Assembly: GCA_947069175.1 (NCBI GenBank)
Contig: CAMTDV010000013.1
Span: 17,437,412 to 17,501,411 of the forward strand
Direction of reading: 5' to 3'
Length of the DNA: 64,000 bases
Source: Scalesia atractyloides
Lineage: Eukaryota > Streptophyta > Magnoliopsida > Asterales > Asteraceae
Made by a program: the position numbers and the translations under genes. The number at the start of each line of letters is the position of its first letter. Position 1 is the stretch's first letter. Of the stretch, positions 57,282 to 64,000 are shown piece by piece. The notes below the pieces were generated by a model. The model ran no database searches and was not told the origin of the DNA. It saw only the letters and a list, made by a program, of their open reading frames with translations.

Positions 57282-59639
57282 TTAGTTAGAAGCTGCAACC
57301 CAGGCCATTGACGATCTGGGTGTGCCACTTGCATCAACATAAGAAACCTCACGTAAAAGTAAATTAGTTGAGGATGAGGTCGATGATGTTTTTGATTTGT
57401 CTGATTTTGGGACAGAAGACTGGATCTTGGTCAAGATCTTAGGCCTCCAGGCTAGCGAGTCACATTTCTGCACAACTTTCGGAGTGTTAGAAGGATTCAG
57501 AGAACATGAAGGTCTTAGAGATTTGTGATTTTGTCTCTTGGCCATGTTCCAGTCTTGATCAGATGGCTTAGCCGTAGCAAATTCGAGCCTGATGTAGGCG
57601 ATTAGGCATAACTTTCTGATTTTTCGAGAATAGGGCGTTGAAAGGCATAAATGCATTTTGACAAGTTCGTGCAATATACCCGGGAAATCCGCAGTTGAAA
57701 CAGGTCTGCCTCTTCTGGAAGAAAACAGTCCGTTCAACCTGGGAAATTCTAGGCAACTTGTATGTCAGTTTCTTGCTTGCTGGTACTGATGGCTGGTGCA
57801 AGGTCTTAGTTTTGGTTTAGCCTACTCACAACCATCAGCACACTTGTAAGTTTTATGATTTAAATTAGATAATTTGGAGTTGGTAGACTTACACACAAAT
57901 TTAATTGATTTCTGTTCAGCTGGTGGCTTAACAGATTCAGTTTGGGGCTGCTGAGTCAATTTCTCAGAATGAGGAACTGAATCAGCAGTCGCCTTTTCAT
58001 TAGCCTGAGGCGCCTGTTTGGTTTTCTTCTTTTTGGATCTACGTGTTCTCCGTTTCTTTTTATTAGTTTTCAAACCATTTTGCTTGGCGGATTCTTCAGA
58101 GGAGACGGGTGATTCAGCAGGGAGATCCTTTTCTAAACTGCCAGAAGATGAGCTTTGATCATTAGTAGTAAGAGGAATCTCTATATTTTGAAAAGTTTGA
58201 GATTCCGATTCAGATTCAGTTTCAAAATTTTTATCTGAATCAGCAGGGGGAGATTGCTCATTTTCAGTCTATCATTCCTACTGAAGAGACTGGAAGTTCT
58301 AAGAATCTGATTCACCCGATTCTTCTAGCACTATGCCAGCGTCACTCATCACAGATTCAGTTGCTTGGTTGACTTCCTCATTGTCAACCCTAGGAATAGC
58401 ATCAACAGATGGTACTTCATGAGAAGAACTTCCAGTCTCTTCAGTAGGAACTGAGGAAACCGAATTATCTGTCGACGTTGTACCTGTAGCAAAATTTATG
58501 TTTCATCACAAGAGTTATCACATTCATTATCAGGATTCATAACATCAACATTAGATGAAAAACCAGAATTAAAAACGTCTAAGTTATCAACATAACCAAC
58601 ATTGTCTGAGAATTTAGATTGTTCAGCAAGAAAACGATTAAAAATGTCAAAAGTAGGTTTATAAAAGTCATAATCAGCAGTTGAATTGTCCGAATTTGAA
58701 TTCAGACATTCTTCTTTATCACCATCTGTAATATCCTCAACTAATATTTCTTCTGCACATGAAGTAGAAACGTTAGTAGCGTTCACTGAGTCAGTTTCAG
58801 GAGAAACTTCGCGTTTTGATTCTTTAAGTGATGTTGCTGCCTCTTCTTTAGGCGTCATTTTCTCCAAACCATTTGAACTACAAGAGGGATTGTCACTAGA
58901 TTCTTGCGAACATGGTGTGGAAGTGAAGAAAATAGAATCCTTCTTGAGTTCGGTTGGTTTAGAAAACTTTGGGTAATAGGGCTTCCACGGTTTTGAAAAA
59001 TAATCTGAGGGTTTACCTATATCATATTTTCTTTATTTTCTAGTTCTGCCTTAGAATCAGGTATTTGTGTGTAGTTATGATTATATGGTAGAGGAGACCT
59101 ATTATACCCAAGGCCTTTTGTGTAGTTTTTCTGATATTCAAGCTGCAGATCACACAAGTCTTTGACCAGCTTGTTGTAAGTTTCAAATTTTTTAATGTTT
59201 ATTTCATTTTCTTGAAACTTCCCTGTCAAAGAATTTAGCTTGGCTAAGGCTGCTTATAGTCGTATACCCAACATTGCTGTTGGTTAAAATCAAGCTTTAG
59301 CCAAGCTATGTCTTGTTTCTGTGCTTTGACCTTTTCCATAAGAAGCTTGTTCTTATGTTTAAGGGTGATGTTCTGTGATGCAGCTTGTTGATATTCAGCT
59401 ACAAGAGTTGAATTATGGGCGCGCATTTGTGATAATTTAAAATGACAACTATCTGAACAGAGAATGCGATATACCGTTTCTAAAAGATCAGGTGTGTCAG
59501 TTGTCTGCGCCATCATGCAGTGATTGCTGTTCTTGGAAAGATTTAGAGTCTCCATCTGAGCTGCAACATCAGCCAAGTTGAATCCTTCGTGCTGTTGTGC
59601 CACCAAAGCTGTTGATTTCCCGCCAGAGCTGCTTGAGGG
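57282..59639 (-). pseudogene. SIRE/Maximus gag, 5'-truncated by the Gypsy insertion
   Basis: Gag pieces run from the insertion point (59639) down to 57282. A helical region comes first (LVAEYQQAASQNITLKHKNK, coiled-coil-like), then an acidic Ser/Asp/Asn-rich middle (58870-58500), a Lys/Arg-rich stretch (KKKRRTRRSKKKKTKQ, about 58050) and a CCHC-type knuckle at about 57702-57661. The knuckle reads CFNCGFPGYIARTC, so the zinc-binding His is replaced by Tyr. Frame changes separate the pieces. The open frame that appears to start at 59660 takes its first codons from the Gypsy LTR; the true gag start lies beyond the insertion. Confidence 0.75.
59635..59639. other. Left target duplication of the Gypsy insertion (GAGGG)
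   Basis: GAGGG precedes TGTCACACC. Its partner lies outside the window, so this is unconfirmed. Confidence 0.45.
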
Positions 59640-60074
59640 TGTCACACCCTCAATTTCCACTTGCGGAGTTTTACCGCGAGGCGTGTGAACAAACCAGAAT
59701 CTGAAACACTAGTACGTCGAACGACTCTATATGATTTGATAATACGTTTTCCAAAATCATTTGTTGTAGATTTTATACTGTCTAAATTAGTTACCAATAT
59801 TTAGCAGAAGCATCAGTTTTAAAGTTTGAGCGGAAGCATAATTAAGTAGTGAAGCGGGCGGCCAACACAAACGCCAAAACAAATGAAAAACCTCAAAACA
59901 ATATTGATAAATAAGACTCGATAAAAGATGTCTTGTTCAATGCATGTGCGTGCACCTAGAGCTCCTAGCGTCCTGAGAAACATGTAAAGAAACAAGTGTC
60001 AACATTAAAGATGAGTGAGTTCACAGGTTTTCATAAATTCGTTTGTTCGGTTATAGTTTGTTTACTCCGTTATC

Positions 60075-60299
60075 CCTAACCCGGGATAACGAATTGGTTC
60101 CATTATTCCAACCCGGAATAATAAGTTGTTGCTTCCAATATTCCAACCCCGGAATATTAAGTTGTTGTTTCCAATATTCCAACCCGGAATATTAAGTTGT
60201 TGTTTCCAATATTCCAAACCCGGAATATTAAGTTGTTGTTTCCAATATTCCAAACCCGGAATATTAAGTTGTTTCCATTATCCCCAACCCGGGATAATA
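60075..60299. repeat. Tandem repeat in the Tekay LTR, about 35-bp units x 6
   Basis: CCAATATTCCAACCCGGAAT and TTAAGTTGTTGTTT alternate; each unit contains the near-palindrome AATATTCC...GGAATATT. The outer units are variants with CCCGGGATAA. Confidence 0.9.
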
Positions 60300-62241
60300 T
60301 CGTAGTTTCGTAATTAAGTTCAATGTTAATATATATAGGTAGCTAGCCTAAAGTCATGTCACGTAAGTGTTCGCGATCGAAGTTGACTGTTGTGCCTCCG
60401 TTTTGCCAGGCCTATCACATGACCATGGCGATGTTAGGCCAATTATTCATCCGTTGACCATACCCGGTCGGCTAGCGCGACTAGCTCGGATGGGGCTCGT
60501 CGGGCCCAGTAGTACTACTTATAATTCCCCCGCTATTTAACCCAAATACTAACGATCCGAGAGATTGTCGAGGACTTAAGTGATAAAGCTGCTTAGTGAC
60601 CATAACATTACATTAACATTAACTTAGTTACCGTATAGTTATGTGACGTTAAATTCATATAACGTAAAGAGATTGAGTTTGAGAGTGTATACATGTTTCT
60701 CCCCCTGTTGTTTAAAAACCGGATAAAGTTAGGGGCCGTGAACTCACCTTTATTTGCTCGGTTAGTGTAGCAAAGATGTTATAAGAGATGGGACCGCTAG
60801 TTGCGTCCTAACAAACCAATTAATTCCACGTCAGTGTGTGAACACACCAATACAAATTCCACACGTAATTTACTCACAAAGTGATACACACAAACAACAT
60901 ATCTAACACTCAAACATGCATGCGAGTATTCTCATGTGAACCTAGTGATCAAGACAACTTATCATAAACATAAACCAATTCATGCCACAATTTGGTGCAC
61001 ACAATCACAAGTTATCAAATTTCAGCTTAACACTCATTATTCAGCTGTTTTCTAGGATTTTTATAAAATAGTTCTAACATTCCAAAAATTCCAATATTTT
61101 TACAGTAGGTGACATTTATACCATAGAAATTTATATAATTTTTCCAAGTCCTAAATCTTTACCAATTAACCATAAATATTAATATACTAGGCTGCAGTCA
61201 GATTTACCGCTTTCTGACTGCAGTCCACGGAAGAATTTATTTAAAAATCACTGTTCGTCCGATTAACAAAATTCCAGTTGAAGTTGCCCGGAAATTTCTA
61301 TATTTAGTTGCTGTACAAAATTCATGACTCAACTCTCTTCTGACTTTAAAATCCAACTCAATAAACAACTGACAAAATTTCAGGATTTTCATAGTTTTAG
61401 TTACTGAACTTATTTGGCCCTTTAAAAATATCAAACGATTTCAGAAAATTATGAATCTAGCGCCATTAGATTCCTTATTCAAATCTCTATGTTCTAGACA
61501 TCAGAAAATCTGTTTTTCGACGACTAACGACCGAGTTACAGCCAGATGAAGTCGGCTGTAACTATTATTCAGCAGACTGTTTTCAGCATATCTTTATCAT
61601 AACCTAGTATAACCCGTTCATGCGATTAACCTAGGCGATCAAGAACCGATTTTTAATCATAGATTAACACTAACAACCTATCCATGCAAACCCTACTCAA
61701 TAACTTTACTCTTTATAAACAAATCGCAGTCGCAAGCTATTAATTCCGAAAACAATCATGCATATACACACAATCAATTCAGCCGATTACTTACAAGCAC
61801 ATATAATCCGAACAAACTAATCACTTCATTCAAACACACAAATCTGAACATGATCTTGTAATCAAGAGATAAACCTAACCTTGAATAACTAGGTAAACAA
61901 GCCGAGGTTTGGACAAGATTGATCCGGCTGTTCCAAATCAAGATCACGACCGAGAAGATGATGATGGCGATGACTGCTGCTGCTGCGACCGAGAGGAAAG
62001 AAAGGCTGATCTCGCGACCGAGGAATGAGGCTAAGCTGTTTGTGATCGAGATGGAGTGTATCAAGACTGAACTGGCGATCGAGGGAACAAGTAAAGGGCT
62101 GTTTGCGGTTGAATGGACTGAACAAGGGCTGATCAGATTGAGATGAAGGCTGTTTTGCGATCACAAAGGCTGAGAACAAGCTGCCGACGGCAGTTTCCTT
62201 CTAGGGTTTGTGTTTGTGTATGAAACATGCATGGGTGTGTG

Positions 62242-62251
62242 TATATATATA
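62242..62251 (-). promoter_or_regulatory. TATA-like box in the Tekay LTR
   Basis: The minus strand reads GCTATATATATAC about 500 bp inside the LTR. The downstream leader contains ACAAACCCTAG. Confidence 0.4.
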
Positions 62252-62747
62252 GCGCAAAGAGATGAGGGTTGCGGTTTTGGTTAGAGCTTGTGGCCGAGGG
62301 AACTTGGATTGGTTTGGGTTTGGGCTTGATCTCGCGACCAAGAACTAGGGTGGGTTAGTTTGGGTTTAATCATGTGGCCGATTAGTTTGAGTTTTGCATG
62401 CAATGGTTTTCGGTTTAGGTTGTTCTCGGCCGAGTAGTTAGAGTTTTAAGTCTAGGTTTGATCTCGGTTTGTGTTTGCGATTTCGGGTTTGATCCTTGTT
62501 TTCTTTTAGCCGAAGACTTGGGTTCAAGGTTTACACTTTGTTAACTCCTAGAGTCACAATGAATCAAGTTGGTTCGTGTCGCGGTTCGGTTCAGTTCGTG
62601 TACATATCTACTCTAATTATTCAATTACTAAAACAATCACACAACACACATCACGTATTCATTCAACTCGTACACGTTTAATACTTAGCATATACATTAT
62701 TCGACAAGTGTCGCGTTTAAGTTATCCGAAAAACCCGGGATATCACA

Positions 62748-62990
62748 TTATCCCCATGTTGAAAGAATTTTCATCCCGAAAATTGAGTAAACGCGGTTTA
62801 GCATGTAGCGTACATGTTTAGAGTGCCACGCACAAAGAGTTAGTTCGTTTGCAAGAAGTTCCCAAGTGCCATACACAAAGATTTCCAAGTGCCATGCACC
62901 AGAATTTAGTCAACAATAGTACACGAAGGTATGAGAAGTTTCCAGGTTGTCACATCATCCCCATGTTGAAAGAATTTTCGTCCCGAAAAT
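62748..62990 (-). other. Duplicated polypurine-tract region of the Tekay element
   Basis: CGGGACGAAAATTCTTTCAA then CATGGGGATGATGTGACA lies just after the pol stop (to 62953). A near copy, CGGGATGAAAATTCTTTCAA then CATGGGGATAATGTGATA, lies at 62787-62744. The 200 bp between them has three AGTGCCA(C/T)(G/A)CAC phrases. Confidence 0.8.
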
Positions 62991-64000
62991 TTAGGTACTG
63001 GTATCGTTAGTTTGCTGCTCAGATGCGAAGAGATGTGGGTATTTGCTTTTCATTTGGTCCTCTCTTTCCCACGTGAACTCCGGTCCACGCTTAGAGTCCC
63101 AACGAACCTTAACGATTGGAATCTTGCTGTGCCTTCGAGTCTTGATCTCACGATCCATGATCTCGATAGGCTGTTCCACAAAGTGCAGTTGTTCATCCAC
63201 TTGGATCTCATCCACTTGGATCTCATCCAATGGAATAACTAGAGTTTCATCTGATAGACACTTCTTCAGATTTGACACGTGAAATACGTTGTGAAACTCC
63301 ACTGAGTTCGGCAGGAAGGTCTAATTGATAAGCTACGGGTCCAATACGTTTCAAGATTACAAACGGGCCTACGTACCGTGGGTTAAATTTGCCCCGTTTT
63401 CCAAAGCGGATTACACCCTTCCAGGGTGACACCTTTAGTAGGACGCGGTCGCCTACTTGAAATTCGAGCGGTTTGCGTCGTTGATCAGCGTAGCTTTTCT
63501 GTCGATCTCGTGCCGCCGCCATGCGGTTTCTGATTTGTACAATCTTTTCAGTAGCTTCAAGTATTAACTCAGGGCCTGTGAGTTGACTGTCACCGACTTT
63601 TGCCCAGCAGACCGGTGATCTACATTTACGACCGTATAATGCCTCAAACGGTGCTGCCGAAATACTCGTATGATAGCTGTTGTTATATGAGAATTCTACT
63701 AGAGGCAGGTGAATTTCCCAACTATTTCCGAAGTCCACTACGCATGCCCTAAGCATGTCTTCCAAGGTTTGTATGGTCCTTTCACTTTGACCATCAGTCT
63801 GAGGGTGATAAGCTGTGCTCATATCCAAGCATGTTCCCAACGCTTTCTGGAGTGACTGCCAGAAGTTTGACGTGAAGCGAGCATCTCTGTCTGAGATGAT
63901 GGACGTTGGCACTCCGTGCCGAGAAACTACTTCCTTAATGTAGATGCGAGTCAACTTCTCCATCTTATCTGTTTCTTTGATAGCTAGGAAGTGTGCGGAC
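62991..64000 (-). pseudogene. Tekay-type pol C-terminus: integrase and chromodomain
   Basis: The frame is open from the window edge (...SAHFLAIKETDK) to about 63300. Counting from the Met at 63963, Asp25 (ISDRDARF) and Glu61 (HPQTDGQSERT) are 35 residues apart, as in D,D-35-E; the first Asp lies outside. A basic stretch and the GPF motif (YVGPFVILKRIGPVAYQLDL) follow. Near 63298 one extra base shifts the frame, and the sequence resumes as EFHNVFHVSNLKKCL and the chromodomain (VRWDSKRGPEFTWEREDQMK), ending at 62991. EIQVDEIQVDE is a small in-frame duplication. The chromodomain would steer integration to marked chromatin. The single frameshift suggests a fairly recent copy. Confidence 0.9.

Larger units (their letters stand above)
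48704..59639 (-). mobile_element. SIRE/Maximus-type Copia retrotransposon, decayed, 5' end displaced
   Basis: On the minus strand, from right to left, there are a long gag, protease-integrase-RT-RNase H, a 1.9-kb spacer, an extra ORF, a purine tract and a 3' LTR. The long coiled-coil-prone gag and the additional ORF between pol and the 3' LTR are marks of SIRE/Maximus among plant Copia lineages. The first part of gag, the leader and the 5' LTR are separated by the Gypsy insertion at 59640 and lie beyond the window. Many frameshifts and stops show it is no longer functional. Confidence 0.85.
59640..62747 (-). repeat. 3' LTR of the Tekay-type element
   Basis: On the minus strand it runs TGTGATATCCCG (62747) to GAGGGTGTGACA (59640), 3108 bp. 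A second possible start, TGTGACAACC at 62954, follows an identical-looking purine tract, so the LTR may be 207 bp longer. It includes tandem repeats at 60075-60299 and a TATA-like box at 62242. No protein is encoded; small ORFs across the repeats are artefacts. Confidence 0.75.
59640..64000 (-). mobile_element. Tekay/Del-type chromovirus (Gypsy), 3' part
   Basis: The minus strand carries the C-terminal integrase with chromodomain, then a purine tract and a 3' LTR of about 3.1 kb. GPF motif plus chromodomain marks a chromovirus, and the long LTR with the ACGAAAATTCTTTCAACATG-type leader to the LTR is the Tekay/Del pattern. It inserted into gag of the SIRE/Maximus element and is the younger of the two. 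The 5' part lies right of the window. Confidence 0.85.

Noticed and set aside
2127..59639. Host genes encoding proteases, integrases or polymerases
   Set aside because: All such domains here stand in LTR-element order with primer sites and purine tracts, and are frameshifted; they are retrotransposon remnants.
60075..60299. Repeat protein (63 codons with repeated Tyr-Trp-Lys-Gln-Gln)
   Set aside because: It is the translation of the 35-bp non-coding tandem repeat within the Gypsy LTR.

Overview
This window is plant nuclear repeat DNA. I see no intact host gene. The organism is a eudicot, and an asterid of the daisy family (Asteraceae) is my best guess. The guess rests on AT-rich, (TA)n-laden spacer, a long-LTR chromovirus of Tekay/Del type, and a SIRE/Maximus-type Copia element with an extra ORF after pol. 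The taxonomy is inference; the element types are read from their proteins and termini.

Layout, left to right. 1-2126 is part of a long Gypsy LTR whose insertion cuts a decayed Copia element (2127-5053, minus strand: LTR, primer-binding site, gag, protease, integrase; RT lies beyond the window or is lost). 5054-12361 is spacer holding several miniature inverted-repeat elements. 12367-17040 is a non-autonomous Copia-type element with perfect 5-bp target duplications (ATACT). Its 5' LTR is split by a solo LTR (12456-14727, its own duplication CGACC) of the same family as 1-2126, and its right end is a palindrome of the LTR start instead of a normal LTR. 17041-30702 is mostly non-coding: (TA)n-bounded elements, Helitron-like 3' ends, tandem repeats and a 5'-truncated LINE (22139-22846). 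30703-35688 is an almost unbroken train of about eleven (TA)n-bounded miniature elements. 36190-40560 holds a broken MULE/FAR1-type gene whose reading frame runs into a GC-rich tandem array, then an unidentified GC-rich ORF and more tandem repeats. 40561-48703 is AT-rich spacer with a PIF/Harbinger-like MITE and a Helitron with both ends visible (43770-45330).

The right part holds two large nested retrotransposons, both on the minus strand. A decayed SIRE/Maximus Copia element (3' LTR at 48704, extra ORF, spacer, pol, gag) is cut in gag at 59639/59640 by a Tekay-type Gypsy element. That element's 3' LTR (59640-62747) and integrase-chromodomain end (62991-64000) run off the window.

Nearly all coding sequence here is retroelement or transposon protein with frameshifts, so the genes do not form a working pathway. 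The most unusual signal is in the two Gypsy LTRs. Each carries three tRNA-like modules spaced about 165 bp apart in the transcribed strand, plus one opposite-strand module. All six sense modules keep a 9-10 bp hairpin although the stem sequence differs between them.
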